From: Actinospineispora spinosispora DSM 44797
Lineage (GTDB): Bacteria > Actinomycetota > Actinomycetes > Mycobacteriales > Pseudonocardiaceae
NCBI RefSeq assembly: GCF_000429025.1
Contig: NZ_AUBB01000041.1
Coordinates: 1-64,000, forward strand
DNA length: 64,000 nucleotides
Direction: 5' to 3'
Below, one piece after another: positions 9,004 to 17,373 of the stretch (position 1 is its first letter; each line of letters starts with the position of its first letter). Under the pieces are notes generated by a model. The model was not told where the DNA came from and did not search any database. It saw only the letters and a list, made by a program, of their open reading frames with translations. A program made the position numbers and the translations under genes.

Positions 9004-9212
9004 GGGTTGCGTTTCCCTCCGTGCATACGCCTCGGTGCGTATTATGCAACAGGATTTATGTGACGCAACTATCGTTGTCCGTCAGGAATGGTCATGTCAA
9101 GCGGAGGCAGATACTTAACATTATCCTAATAATTGAATCAATAGCCGATTCATGGCATGCCAGAAAGCCTGTGCGGGTTAGTCACAGGCTTTGTGGAGAA
9201 GTAGGAACGAAT

Positions 9213-10388
9213 TTACATGACGGTGTCGAACTGTGCTCCTTCGGTGAGCTCGTCCGGCCAGAGCTGAGTGCGGACCCACTCGTGGAACGCCCCGATGTGG
9301 TGCTCGCTGGGCACCAGCACCCCACCGTCGCGGTAGGACCGCGACAGGGTCGCGCGCTGGCAGCGTTCGCACGCGTCGAAGTCCTGCTGGTTGACCCGGT
9401 GGAACAGCTCGACGGACTTGGTCAGGTCCTGCCCGCTGGCGACGACCTCCGGGGCGTAGAGCCAGTCGCACTCGACGATCGTGCGGTCCGCCGCCACCGG
9501 GTACATCCGGTGCAGGATGACGTGATCGGGAACCAGGTTGATGAAGACCTGCGGGTTGACCGTGATCGCGTAGTAGCGGCGGTCGTGCTCGTCGGTGACG
9601 GTCTCCAGCTTCGGCGCGCCGGCACCGCCGTCGACGGTGAACCCCTGGACGTCCTCACCGAACGCCGCACCGTGCCCGACGAAGTACTGCGCGGCGAAAC
9701 CGTCGGCGAACTCCGGCAGCACCTCGGTCAGCTCGGGGTGGATCGTCGCGCAGTGGTAGCACTCCATGAAGTTCTCGATGATGAGCTTCCAGTTCGCCTT
9801 CACCTCGTAGGTGATGCGCTTGCCGAGCTCCAGCTTGTCGATCTGCCAGGCGTCGATGATCTCCGCGTCGCCCAGGCGGGCGGTCACCGCGCCGATCACC
9901 GTCTCGGAGAAAGAGGGCGGCTCGTCGGCCAGGCACACCCACGCCACACCGAGCCATTCCCGCAGCGCGACCTTGTTGAGCCCGTAGGCGCTCCGGTCGA
10001 CGTCCGGCATGGTTTCCAGGTTCGGCGCGGCGATCAGCTTGCCGTCCAGCCCGTAGGTCCACGCGTGGTACGGGCAGCGCACCGCGTTGCGCAGCGAACC
10101 GGTCGGCTCCGCGCACAGCTGCGCGCCCCGGTGGCGGCACACGTTCAGGAACGCGCCCAGGTTGCCCTTGCGGTCCCGCACGACCAGCACGCTCTCCCGG
10201 CCGACCTGCACCGTGCGGAAGTTGCCGGCGGCGGGCAGATCCGCGGTGCGCACGGCGGCGAACCAGTACTTCTCGAAGATCCTGGCCTGTTCACTGGCGA
10301 AGATCTCCGGGTCGGCGTAGTGGTGCCCCGGCAACGTGGGCATCAGGCTCTCGGACAGCTGGGTACGGGGCTGGGTGCCGGTCTCCAT
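9213..10388 (-). CDS. Rieske non-heme iron oxygenase, alpha subunit
   Basis: A 391-residue oxygenase. The N-terminal Rieske centre is CRH...CPYH (CRHRGAQLC then VRCPYHAWTYG), binding a 2Fe-2S cluster. The C-terminal catalytic domain has the mononuclear iron site in ENFMECYHCATIHPE (two His) with the distal Asp in NQQDFDACE. No beta subunit gene is present, so it belongs to the alpha-only group that includes quaternary-amine demethylases and some aromatic hydroxylases. Electrons should come from the ferredoxin and reductase encoded upstream. ATG 10388 has AAGGAG close upstream. A betaine-like substrate is only suggested by the MHS transporter alongside. Confidence 0.88.
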   Translation of the reverse strand: METGTQPRTQLSESLMPTLPGHHYADPEIFASEQARIFEKYWFAAVRTADLPAAGNFRTVQVGRESVLVVRDRKGNLGAFLNVCRHRGAQLCAEPTGSLRNAVRCPYHAWTYGLDGKLIAAPNLETMPDVDRSAYGLNKVALREWLGVAWVCLADEPPSFSETVIGAVTARLGDAEIIDAWQIDKLELGKRITYEVKANWKLIIENFMECYHCATIHPELTEVLPEFADGFAAQYFVGHGAAFGEDVQGFTVDGGAGAPKLETVTDEHDRRYYAITVNPQVFINLVPDHVILHRMYPVAADRTIVECDWLYAPEVVASGQDLTKSVELFHRVNQQDFDACERCQRATLSRSYRDGGVLVPSEHHIGAFHEWVRTQLWPDELTEGAQFDTVM

Positions 10389-10444
10389 GAGGCTCCTTCG
10401 CAGAGCAACGATCGGATCGGGGTGGGGGAGGTGCGTCAGGAATG

Positions 10445-11626
10445 TCAGGCGTGCGCGGTCGCGCGGGTGGCGAGCTCGCGGCGCAGACGGTTGAACGGCT
10501 TGGGGCGGTTCAGCGCGAACACCGCGACCGGTTCGCCCGCGCTGCGGTAGACGGCGAGGAAGCTGCGCTCCTCGGCGCTGCCCTCGGTGATCTCCACCTC
10601 GGCGCCGGCGGTGCGGTGACCGGCGAACTGCAGCCGGGAACCGTGCTGGTCGGACCAGAAGTACGGGACGTCCGGCTTGGGCGCGGGCAGGCCGAGCAGG
10701 GTCGCGGCGGCGGCGGCCGGTTGCTTGACCGCGTTCGTCCAGTGCTCCAGCCGCAGTGTCGCGCCGGTGAAGTGGCGATAGGACGACGCACAGTCGCCGA
10801 CCGCGACGATGCCCGGGATGTCGGTCGCGCAGCCTGCGTCGGTGATGATGCCCCCGTCGACGGCCAGTCCCGAACCGGCGAGCCACTCGGTGTTGGGGAT
10901 CGCGCCGATCCCCACGACCACGACGTCGGCGGGCAGCTCCCGGCCGTCGGTGAGGCGCACCGCGCGCACCGCGTCGAGCGCGCCGTCCTCGTGTGAGACG
11001 AGCTCGGCGACCCCGACCCCGGTGAGCAGGGTGACACCGTTGTCGGCGTGCAGCGCGGTGCACGCCGAAGCGACCTCGTCACCCAGCTGGACGGCGAGCG
11101 GCGTGGCCACGGCCTCGACGATCGTGACGCCCGCGCCCAGCTGCGCGGCGGTGGAGGCGATCTCGGCGCCGATGAAGCCGCCGCCGATCAGCACCACGCG
11201 TGCGCCGGGGCGCAGCTCGGCGCGCAGCGCGGTGGCGTCCTCCAGGGTGCGCACGGTGTGCACACCCGCGGGTCGGGGCCCCGGCAGCTGCCGGGCCCTG
11301 GCGCCGGTGGCCAGTACGACCGCGTCGGAGACGATCCGCTGCCCGTCGTCGAGGACCACCGCCATGGTCGACGGGTCCAGCGCGGTGGCGGTCCGCCCGA
11401 GCAGCCAGTCGACCCGCAGGGACTGCTCGTCCTCGCCGCTCAGCAGGCTCAGCTCGTCGGCGGACATGCTGCCGGCGAGGAACTCCTTGGACAGCGGCGG
11501 CCGGTCGTATGGCAGGTGGGTCTCGGCCCCGATCGCGGTGATCCGGCCGTCGAAGCCCTGCTCACGCAGTGCGCGAATGGTCGAGGAGCCGGCCAGTGAT
11601 GCCCCGACGACGGTGACCGAACGCAT
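10445..11626 (-). CDS. Ferredoxin reductase (FAD/NAD-binding)
   Basis: A 393-residue pyridine-nucleotide oxidoreductase of the ferredoxin/rubredoxin reductase type. It shows the FAD motif VTVVGASLAGSS at the N-terminus, PYDRPPLSKE, the NAD(P)-binding VVLIGGGFIGAEIAS near 140-155, and the second FAD motif GIVAVGDCA near 270. It should pass electrons from NAD(P)H to the Rieske ferredoxin encoded immediately upstream. Its ATG overlaps the ferredoxin stop codon (TGATG), a sign of translational coupling. The gap to the oxygenase gene is 56 bp. Confidence 0.9.
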   Translation of the reverse strand: MRSVTVVGASLAGSSTIRALREQGFDGRITAIGAETHLPYDRPPLSKEFLAGSMSADELSLLSGEDEQSLRVDWLLGRTATALDPSTMAVVLDDGQRIVSDAVVLATGARARQLPGPRPAGVHTVRTLEDATALRAELRPGARVVLIGGGFIGAEIASTAAQLGAGVTIVEAVATPLAVQLGDEVASACTALHADNGVTLLTGVGVAELVSHEDGALDAVRAVRLTDGRELPADVVVVGIGAIPNTEWLAGSGLAVDGGIITDAGCATDIPGIVAVGDCASSYRHFTGATLRLEHWTNAVKQPAAAAATLLGLPAPKPDVPYFWSDQHGSRLQFAGHRTAGAEVEITEGSAEERSFLAVYRSAGEPVAVFALNRPKPFNRLRRELATRATAHA

Positions 11627-11982
11627 CAGGCAGCGCTGATGTCCGCGACGAGCGTGGCCGGCACGGTGGGCACCGAGGGCTCGACGATCGGGTTCACGAA
11701 GGCGACGCCGTCGGTGACGACCACCGGGTAGGTGCGCACGGCCATCTTGGCCGGCGGGCCGCTGGGCATCCCGGTGCGCAGGTCGAAGCAGGCGGCGTGC
11801 AGCGGGCACTCGACCTTGCAGTCCTCGACCCACCCTTCGGACAGGGAGGCCTTCTGGTGGCTGCAGGTGTCGTCGATGGCGAACAGCTCGCCGTCGACGT
11901 GGAACACCGCGATCGGCACCTCGCCCTGGACAACAACCGCTTCGCCGTCCGGGATGTCGGCGACCGCGCCCACTCGGATCAT
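11626..11982 (-). CDS. Rieske-type 2Fe-2S ferredoxin
   Basis: A 118-residue soluble Rieske ferredoxin, the electron carrier between reductase and oxygenase. The cluster ligands are CSH near 40-42 and CPLH near 59-62. Length matches the non-heme dioxygenase ferredoxin subunits, with about 15 extra residues at the C-terminus. ATG 11982 has AGGAG 5 bases upstream. It is the first gene of the ferredoxin-reductase-oxygenase unit and is divergent from the IclR regulator, 122 bp away. Confidence 0.92.
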   Translation of the reverse strand: MIRVGAVADIPDGEAVVVQGEVPIAVFHVDGELFAIDDTCSHQKASLSEGWVEDCKVECPLHAACFDLRTGMPSGPPAKMAVRTYPVVVTDGVAFVNPIVEPSVPTVPATLVADISAA

Positions 11983-12040
11983 TGCAGCTCCTGGGTTTCG
12001 TGATAAGCAACAGCATGTGCTATACGGAACAGAGTGCCAA

Positions 12041-12069
12041 TCGGATCCGGGTCGAGTCAACGGATCCGA
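12041..12069. promoter_or_regulatory. Inverted repeat in the IclR/ferredoxin divergent promoter
   Basis: TCGGATCCG (12041-12049) and CGGATCCGA (12061-12069) form an inverted repeat with a 10-bp spacer between the divergent starts at 11982 and 12105. It is a candidate IclR operator. A second weaker dyad, TGTGCTATACGGAACA around 12015-12031, also lies here. Confidence 0.45.
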
Positions 12070-12104
12070 GCAAATTGGTTGCGTAAGCTGAGAAGGGTTC
12101 CTCA

Positions 12105-12875
12105 ATGAGCAACAAACTGGTTGACGGTCCGGTGTCTCCCGTGCAGTCGGTGGACCGGGCGCTGGCGATCCTGGAGTACCTGGCCGAGCACGGACAGGCG
12201 GGCATCACCGAGATCGCGCGGCACCTCGGGGTGCACAAGTCGACGGCGTTCCGGCTGACCGCGTCACTGGAGCACCGACGCATGGTCGAGCAGCTGGAGG
12301 ACCGGGGCCAGTACCGGCTGGGCTTCGGCGTCATCCGCCTGGCCGCCGCGACCAGCTCCCAGCTCGACCTGACCCGCGACGGGCGCCCCATGTGCGTGCG
12401 GCTGGCCGGCGACATCGGCGAGACGGTCAACATCGCGATCCGCGACTCGGCCGCCGCGGTCAACATCACCCAGGAGCACGGCTCGACCATGGTCGCCACC
12501 CGCAACTGGGTCGGCAAACGCACCCCGCTGCACGCCACCGCGAGCGGCAAGGTCCTGCTGGCCTGGGCGGAGGAGGACGCGCTCGGCGAGCTGTTGCGTT
12601 CCGGGCTGGAGCAGTTCACCGAACGCACCATCGTCGACGAGGCGCGACTGCGGGAGGAGCTGGCCGAGGTCCGGTCCAGGGGCTGGGCCCGCAGCGGCGA
12701 GGAGCTGGAGCTGGGCCTCAACTCGGTCGCCGCCCCGATCTTCGGCTCGGACGGAGCGGTGACGGCCGCGGTCAGCGTCTCCGGCCCGTCCTACCGCCTG
12801 ACCCCGGCGGACTTCGCCGACGCCGCGGTGAAACTCCGCTCGGAAGCCGCCGACCTGAGCCTCCCGGCAGCCTGA
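12105..12875 (+). CDS. IclR-family transcriptional regulator
   Basis: A 256-residue IclR regulator. The winged helix-turn-helix spans about residues 10-70 (SVDRALAILEYL, then HKSTAFRLTASL) and the IclR effector domain follows, including the THATASGKVLLAW-like segment (here HATASGKVLLAW). It is divergent from the Rieske ferredoxin/reductase/oxygenase unit and probably regulates it. IclR members on catabolic operons can be activators or repressors; direction is not readable here. It ends one base before a long hairpin. Confidence 0.9.
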   Translation: MSNKLVDGPVSPVQSVDRALAILEYLAEHGQAGITEIARHLGVHKSTAFRLTASLEHRRMVEQLEDRGQYRLGFGVIRLAAATSSQLDLTRDGRPMCVRLAGDIGETVNIAIRDSAAAVNITQEHGSTMVATRNWVGKRTPLHATASGKVLLAWAEEDALGELLRSGLEQFTERTIVDEARLREELAEVRSRGWARSGEELELGLNSVAAPIFGSDGAVTAAVSVSGPSYRLTPADFADAAVKLRSEAADLSLPAA

Positions 12876-12953
12876 GCCGACTTTGCACACCCACGTGCCG
12901 CGTCGCACACGTCCGGACATGTGCGACACAGCACGTGGATGTGCAAAGTCGGC
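12876..12953. terminator. Long hairpin between convergent IclR and TetR genes
   Basis: Outer arms GCCGACTTTGCAC and GTGCAAAGTCGGC pair perfectly, with an inner CACGTG-containing set of pairings. It begins directly after the IclR stop and precedes the TetR stop at 12978, so it probably terminates both. Confidence 0.65.
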
Positions 12954-12977
12954 CGCGACGGGATCGCCGACGCGCTG

Positions 12978-13571
12978 TCAGCGGCGGGTTGATGCCAGGC
13001 GGCGGGCGGACTCGACCACGAAGGCTCGCCTGCGTGCGCGCTCGGCCGGGTCGTCGCCGCTGGCGCCGGTGATCATCTCCGCGAGCTGGGGGACCGTCTG
13101 CCACCACGCGGCGAGCGCGATGAGCGCGAACACCAGGTGCGCGGGATCGAGAGCGGCGTCGAGCACGCCGTCGCGCTGGGCCTCGGCGAAGCGGTCGACC
13201 TTCTCCCGGTAGTGCGCCGAGCGCCGCGCGACGTCGGCAGCGGGTCCTCGGGACAGGCCCTCCCACTGCAGCAGGCGCCCCAGCTCCGGGTGCGCGGCGT
13301 GGTAGTCGTACGTCGCGCCGGCGAAGTCGCCGATGTCGTCCAGCCCGGTGCCGGTGAGCGCGATCGCCGCCGCGAGCCGGTCCAGCTCGTCGGTGAGCAC
13401 CACTTCCCACAGCGCGTTCTTGTCGCCGTAGTAGCTGTACAGCCGCTCCTTGTTGATCCCGGCACGGCCGGCGATGCGAGTCATCGACGTGCCGTCGAGC
13501 CCACGTTCGGCGAACTCGGCGGTCGCGGCCTCCTTGAGCCGGCGCCGCGTCCCTTCGGTGTCCCAGGCCAT
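12978..13571 (-). CDS. TetR-family regulator
   Basis: A 197-residue TetR regulator. The N-terminal helix-turn-helix reads TSMTRIAGRAGINKERLYSYYGDK (about residues 26-50), followed by a variable ligand domain containing several Trp and Tyr residues. ATG 13571 gives the standard start just before the first helix. It is divergent from the SDR gene at 13660. Two perfect palindromes between them are its probable operators, so it most likely represses itself and the SDR gene until a ligand binds. Confidence 0.9.
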   Translation of the reverse strand: MAWDTEGTRRRLKEAATAEFAERGLDGTSMTRIAGRAGINKERLYSYYGDKNALWEVVLTDELDRLAAAIALTGTGLDDIGDFAGATYDYHAAHPELGRLLQWEGLSRGPAADVARRSAHYREKVDRFAEAQRDGVLDAALDPAHLVFALIALAAWWQTVPQLAEMITGASGDDPAERARRRAFVVESARRLASTRR

Positions 13572-13582
13572 CGGCCCAGCGT

Positions 13583-13606
13583 ATCTCCAACGCAGGCGTT
13601 GGAGAT
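13583..13606. promoter_or_regulatory. TetR operator copy 1
   Basis: Perfect 24-bp palindrome ATCTCCAACG-CAGG-CGTTGGAGAT-type (arms 13583-13592 and 13597-13606). It shares the CTCCAACG-4 bp-CGTTGGAG core with the copy at 13621-13644; centres are 38 bp apart. It lies 12 bp in front of the TetR start. Confidence 0.85.
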
Positions 13607-13620
13607 GAGTGCTACCGTCA

Positions 13621-13644
13621 AACTCCAACGGTAGCGTTGGAGTT
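13621..13644. promoter_or_regulatory. TetR operator copy 2
   Basis: Perfect arms AACTCCAACG and CGTTGGAGTT around GTAG, immediately upstream of the SDR ribosome-binding site (GGGAGGAG). Same core as copy 1. Binding here would block SDR transcription. Confidence 0.85.
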
Positions 13645-13659
13645 TGGGAGGAGTCGGTC

Positions 13660-14373
13660 ATGCACGGTCGAACAGCACTGGTCACCGGGGCGAACAGCGG
13701 AATCGGCAAGGAGATCGCCCGCCAGCTGCTGGGCGCCGGGCTGACCGTCCACGTCGGGGCGCGCGACCGTGCGCGCGGTCAGGCAGCCGTGGACGAGCTG
13801 GGGGAGGGCGCCCACCTGCTGCCGCTCGACGTGACCGACGAGCAGTCCATCGCCGCCGCGGCGGCCCAGGTCCCCGAACTGGACGTCCTGGTCAACAACG
13901 CCGGGGTCTCCGACGCCGGCCAGGCCCCGACCGAGACCGACCTGCACATGCTGCGCCGGGTCTACGAGACGAACGTGTTCGCCGTCGTCGCCGTGACCAA
14001 CGCCTTCCTGCCCGCCCTGCGGCGCTCGGCGAGCCCGCGCATCGTCACCATCTCCAGCGGCACCGGGTCGCTGGGCTGGAGCACCGGCCCCAACCCGCAG
14101 TTCGACCACCGGACCGGCGGTCGCGCCGCCGCCTACCGGTCCTCGAAGACCGCGCTCAACGCGCTCACCGTGTTCTACGCGCAGACCCTCGACGGCTTCA
14201 AGGTCAACGCCGTCGCGCCCGGGTTGCGCGCCACCAACCTCAACCCCCGGGCCGCCGAGTCCGGCGGGGACCCGGCGGAGGCAGCGGCGCAGGCCGTGCG
14301 GCTGGCGCTGCTGCCCGACGACGGCCCCACCGCCGGATTCTTCTCCTGGGACGGCACCCTCGCCCCGTGGTGA
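13660..14373 (+). CDS. Short-chain dehydrogenase/reductase (SDR)
   Basis: A 237-residue classical SDR. The cofactor motif TGANSGIG is at about 7-14, NNAG at about 84-87, the catalytic Ser in ISSGTGS and the catalytic YRSSK (Tyr/Lys) near 155-159. NAD(P)-dependent oxidation or reduction of a carbonyl/alcohol is expected; the substrate is unknown. ATG 13660 follows GGGAGGAG by 6 bases. It is the sole structural gene controlled by the divergent TetR and twin operators, which suggests a detoxification or xenobiotic-response role (inference). Confidence 0.9.
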   Translation: MHGRTALVTGANSGIGKEIARQLLGAGLTVHVGARDRARGQAAVDELGEGAHLLPLDVTDEQSIAAAAAQVPELDVLVNNAGVSDAGQAPTETDLHMLRRVYETNVFAVVAVTNAFLPALRRSASPRIVTISSGTGSLGWSTGPNPQFDHRTGGRAAAYRSSKTALNALTVFYAQTLDGFKVNAVAPGLRATNLNPRAAESGGDPAEAAAQAVRLALLPDDGPTAGFFSWDGTLAPW

Positions 14374-14381
14374 CAGCTCCC

Positions 14382-14451
14382 GCACCGCGCACCATGTGGT
14401 CACACCGCGCTATGTGCACATGGCGCGGTGTGGACTCACGGTGCGCGGTGC
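14382..14451. terminator. Nested hairpin after the SDR gene
   Basis: Outer arms GCACCGCGCACC (14382-14393) and GGTGCGCGGTGC (14440-14451), inner arms CACACCGCGC (14401-14410) and GCGCGGTGTG (14423-14432). It lies between the convergent SDR and tautomerase genes. Confidence 0.6.
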
Positions 14452-14481
14452 CGCGTGCGAAGATGACCCGCACGGCGCTGC

Positions 14482-14886
14482 CTAGGCGACGGGGTGGCGC
14501 TCGCTGCCCGTCCAGTCCTTGTTGAAACCGCCGAGGTGCGGGTGGTACATCTCGTCGCCGGCGTGCTGGGTGAACTCGACCTTCATCCACAGCGCGTCCA
14601 GGTCGAGCAGTTCCGTGCAGGCGTCGATCAAGGCCTGGGCCAGCCTGGCCCGGGTCTCGACGGGGCGACCGGCCCGGATGTCACACATGATCAGCGCCGA
14701 CGGGGTCGGCGGGCCGGACTCGTGGCAGCGCCACACACCGCCCTCGCCGACGTCGTGGATCGACACGGTGAGCAGGTCAGCGCCGACCTGCATGATCTCC
14801 GCGTAGATCTCGCCGAACCGCTGGGCGAGCGCCTGTTTCGTGGCGGCGGGGACGGTCAGTGGCAGGTCGATCTGAATGGACGGCAT
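14482..14886 (-). CDS. Tautomerase-superfamily protein with N-terminal proline
   Basis: A 134-residue protein starting Met-Pro-Ser-Ile-Gln; removal of Met exposes the Pro-1 catalytic base of the 4-oxalocrotonate tautomerase/MIF superfamily. The length is that of two fused beta-alpha-beta units, as in cis-CaaD or malonate-semialdehyde decarboxylase-like members, rather than the 62-residue 4-OT. AAGGGA lies 8 bases upstream. It is the last gene of the nitrilase-membrane protein-amidase unit (26-bp gap after the amidase), so it may tautomerise or decarboxylate an unsaturated acid released by those hydrolases; this is inference. Confidence 0.75.
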   Translation of the reverse strand: MPSIQIDLPLTVPAATKQALAQRFGEIYAEIMQVGADLLTVSIHDVGEGGVWRCHESGPPTPSALIMCDIRAGRPVETRARLAQALIDACTELLDLDALWMKVEFTQHAGDEMYHPHLGGFNKDWTGSERHPVA

Positions 14887-14912
14887 CGAGAGGTTCCCTT
14901 CGGGTGAGGTGG

Positions 14913-16226
14913 TCAGCGCGCGGCCTGCAGCGCCAGCGCCGCCGCGAACAGGAGGTGTTCGTTGCCGGGAGCGGCGACCAGCTGGACCGCCGTGGGTAGT
15001 CCGTCGAGGAGCCCGGCCGGGACGCTGATCGCCGGGTCGCCGGTCAGGTTCCACGGGCTGGTGAGCGACAGCAGAGCCGAACGGACCTCCAGCTCGGTGC
15101 CGTCCACCCGCACACTCCGGGTGCCGATCGGCGGCGCCACGATCGGCACCGTCGGCAGAGCCAGCAGGTCATGGGTCCCCAGCAGCTCACGCACCGTCGC
15201 GCGCAGCTCCTCGCGCGCCTCGGCGGCGGCCGCGTGGTCCGCCGCGGAGACCCGGCCACCGTGCTCCAGCCGGGCCAGGACCTCCGGGTCGATCAGGTCG
15301 AGGTCGGCGTCGAGGTGGTGGCGGTGCACCTCGAACGCCTCCCTGCTCTGCAGGGTCGTGACCACGTCGAACATGTCCCGGTCCCAGCCGGGGAACCCGT
15401 CCACCCGGGACGGGGTGAACCCGGCGCGGGCCAGCAGCGCGGAGGTCAGCTCCTCGATCCGGGGGTCGACCGTCGCGAAGTCGCTCGCCCGAACCCAGCC
15501 GACGGTGAGCGACCGGGGATCGCGCGACAGCGGGTCGGGTGCGGTGTCGGCGAGCGCGGCGTAGCCGAGCAGGACGTCCTCGACCGACCAGGCGAACAGG
15601 CCGACGTGGTCGAGCGAGGGTGCCAGCGCGTACACCCCCGAGCTCGGGACGGCGTCGAACGCGGGTTTGAAGCCGACCGCCCCGCACAATGCCGCCGGCC
15701 CGCGCACCGAGCCGACAGTGTCGGTGCCCAGCGACAGCGGGACCACGCCGGAGGCCACCGCCACCGCGCTGCCCCCGCTGCTGCCACCGGAGATCCGGCT
15801 CGGATCGTGCGGGTTGCGGGACGGGCCGTGCACCGAGCGGTCCCCGGTCGAACCGTAGGCGAACTCGTGCAGCGTGGTCTTCCCGATGATCACCGCGCCG
15901 TGGTCGCGCAGCCGGGTCACGACCTCGGCGTCACGTGACGCGGTGGTGCCGAACGAGGTCGCCGATCCGCAGGTCGTGGGCAGGCCGGCCATGTCGATGA
16001 TGTCCTTGACCGCGACCGGGATGCCGTGCAGCGGACCCCGGTCACCGCCCTCGGCCAGTTCCCGATCGGCGCGTGCGGCGGCCTCGCGGGCGCCCGCCTC
16101 GTCCACCAGGGCGAACGCGTTGAACGTCGGGTCCTTGGCGTCGCGCAGGGCGTCCTCGGTCAGTTGCCGGGCCGAGGTCTCCCGGCGACGCAGAGCCTTG
16201 CCCAGGTCGGCGATCGTGCGTGTCAT
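14913..16226 (-). CDS. Amidase-signature hydrolase
   Basis: A 437-residue amidase-signature enzyme. The Ser-cisSer-Lys triad is present: Lys in VAVKDIID (about 75), cis-Ser in the GGSSGGSA loop and nucleophile Ser in GTDTVGSVRGPA. A Val replaces the usual second Gly of GTDTGGS, a mild departure. It hydrolyses an amide or related bond to acid and ammonia/amine; the substrate is unknown. Its ATG overlaps the stop of the upstream membrane-protein gene (ATGA). A paralogous membrane protein/amidase pair is at 38135-40660. Confidence 0.88.
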   Translation of the reverse strand: MTRTIADLGKALRRRETSARQLTEDALRDAKDPTFNAFALVDEAGAREAAARADRELAEGGDRGPLHGIPVAVKDIIDMAGLPTTCGSATSFGTTASRDAEVVTRLRDHGAVIIGKTTLHEFAYGSTGDRSVHGPSRNPHDPSRISGGSSGGSAVAVASGVVPLSLGTDTVGSVRGPAALCGAVGFKPAFDAVPSSGVYALAPSLDHVGLFAWSVEDVLLGYAALADTAPDPLSRDPRSLTVGWVRASDFATVDPRIEELTSALLARAGFTPSRVDGFPGWDRDMFDVVTTLQSREAFEVHRHHLDADLDLIDPEVLARLEHGGRVSAADHAAAAEAREELRATVRELLGTHDLLALPTVPIVAPPIGTRSVRVDGTELEVRSALLSLTSPWNLTGDPAISVPAGLLDGLPTAVQLVAAPGNEHLLFAAALALQAAR

Positions 16227-17368
16227 ACCGAGACTCCAGGGATGTGGGTGAGGATCGGCACGATCGTCGCGGCCGAGAGGCTCATCGAGGCGACGTTGCC
16301 GACGAACGGATGGATGTAGCCGGGCAGACGCCGGGAGATCGCGGCCGCGAGAGGTGGGGCGACGAGCGCACCGGCGAGCGCGCCGAGGACCACCGACGCC
16401 GCGGTGCCGCCGCAGGCCAGCACGGCCGCCGGCGCGACCGACACCACCGGCACGAACGTCGGGTAGAAGCCCCGCGCGCGCCACTGACGTCGCCAGATCA
16501 GCACCCCGGCGAGTGCCGTGACGGCCTGGGCGGCGAGCACGGCGAGGAACAGCCCGCTGCCGTACGCGAGCTGCGCCGGGCTGGTGAGATACGCCAGCGT
16601 CGCGCCGAGCAGCATGGCCGCGCTCGCCCACTCGTTGCCGAAGAACTGCGCCTCGCTGAAGTCGGCCAGCGCCCGGCGCGCGACCCAGAGCGGCCCGGTC
16701 ACCGGTGGCGCACCCGCCGGGGCGTCCCGCCAGGCGCCGGGCGCCGGCATCCACGGCAGGAACCGGCACAGCCAGAACGCCACGAGCGCACTGGTCCACA
16801 TGCCTGTCGTGGCGCCGACGACCGGCGGCAGGTGCCAGGGCGTGCAGAGGTAGGTGACCGCCAGGATCGACGCCGGGGGAGTCAGTAGCGCCCCGGAGAC
16901 CGCCGCGGTCACACACGTCCTCAGGTTCGGGCCGTAGAGGACGACCATGGCCGGTGCCACCGCGACCAGCGGTGCGAACAGCGGCTGCCACGGGCCGTAC
17001 CGCAGGGTCCAGCCCCACAGCAGGACCCCTGCGACGAAGCTGGTCAGCGCGCTGGCCACGACCCACGGCCAGATGCCGGAGCCGCAGGCCTGCACGAACC
17101 CCGCCCAGCGCCGAGGCGCCAGGTGGGCGAACAGACCACCGAGGAGCAGACCGGCGCCCGCCGCGGTGACCACGTAGTACTGCGGCTCACTGACCGCCGC
17201 CAGCAGCCAGGAGATCAGACCTCGTACATCGGCATAGTCGCCGTTCCATGCCTGCCCGCCGGTGGAGGCCGTGCCCACCGCCCAGACCGTGAGTGCCACG
17301 AGTGCGGCGCAGCTCGCCGCCACCGCGACGCGCGCGGCGATGCGCGCAGTCGCGTGAGTGGTCGTCAT
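16223..17368 (-). CDS. Polytopic membrane protein with two-fold internal repeat, transporter-like
   Basis: A 381-residue integral membrane protein with about 8-10 hydrophobic spans and no named family that I recognise. The sequence is internally duplicated: SEPQYY at 60-65 matches SEAQFF at 238-243, and FAPLVAVAPA at 131-140 matches FVPVVSVAPA at 305-314, an offset of about 175 residues. Such two-fold repeats are typical of secondary transporters. It sits 5 bp after the nitrilase and overlaps the amidase by ATGA, so it is co-translated with hydrolases and probably moves their substrate or product. A clear paralogue is at 38135-39340. Confidence 0.7.
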   Translation of the reverse strand: MTTTHATARIAARVAVAASCAALVALTVWAVGTASTGGQAWNGDYADVRGLISWLLAAVSEPQYYVVTAAGAGLLLGGLFAHLAPRRWAGFVQACGSGIWPWVVASALTSFVAGVLLWGWTLRYGPWQPLFAPLVAVAPAMVVLYGPNLRTCVTAAVSGALLTPPASILAVTYLCTPWHLPPVVGATTGMWTSALVAFWLCRFLPWMPAPGAWRDAPAGAPPVTGPLWVARRALADFSEAQFFGNEWASAAMLLGATLAYLTSPAQLAYGSGLFLAVLAAQAVTALAGVLIWRRQWRARGFYPTFVPVVSVAPAAVLACGGTAASVVLGALAGALVAPPLAAAISRRLPGYIHPFVGNVASMSLSAATIVPILTHIPGVSV

Positions 17369-17373
17369 GGCGT

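Noticed and set aside
9213-11063. Single 616-residue fusion reading through the Rieske oxygenase and the reductase region
   Set aside because: The upstream part is an out-of-frame shadow of the reductase; the oxygenase has its own ATG at 10388 with a ribosome site.
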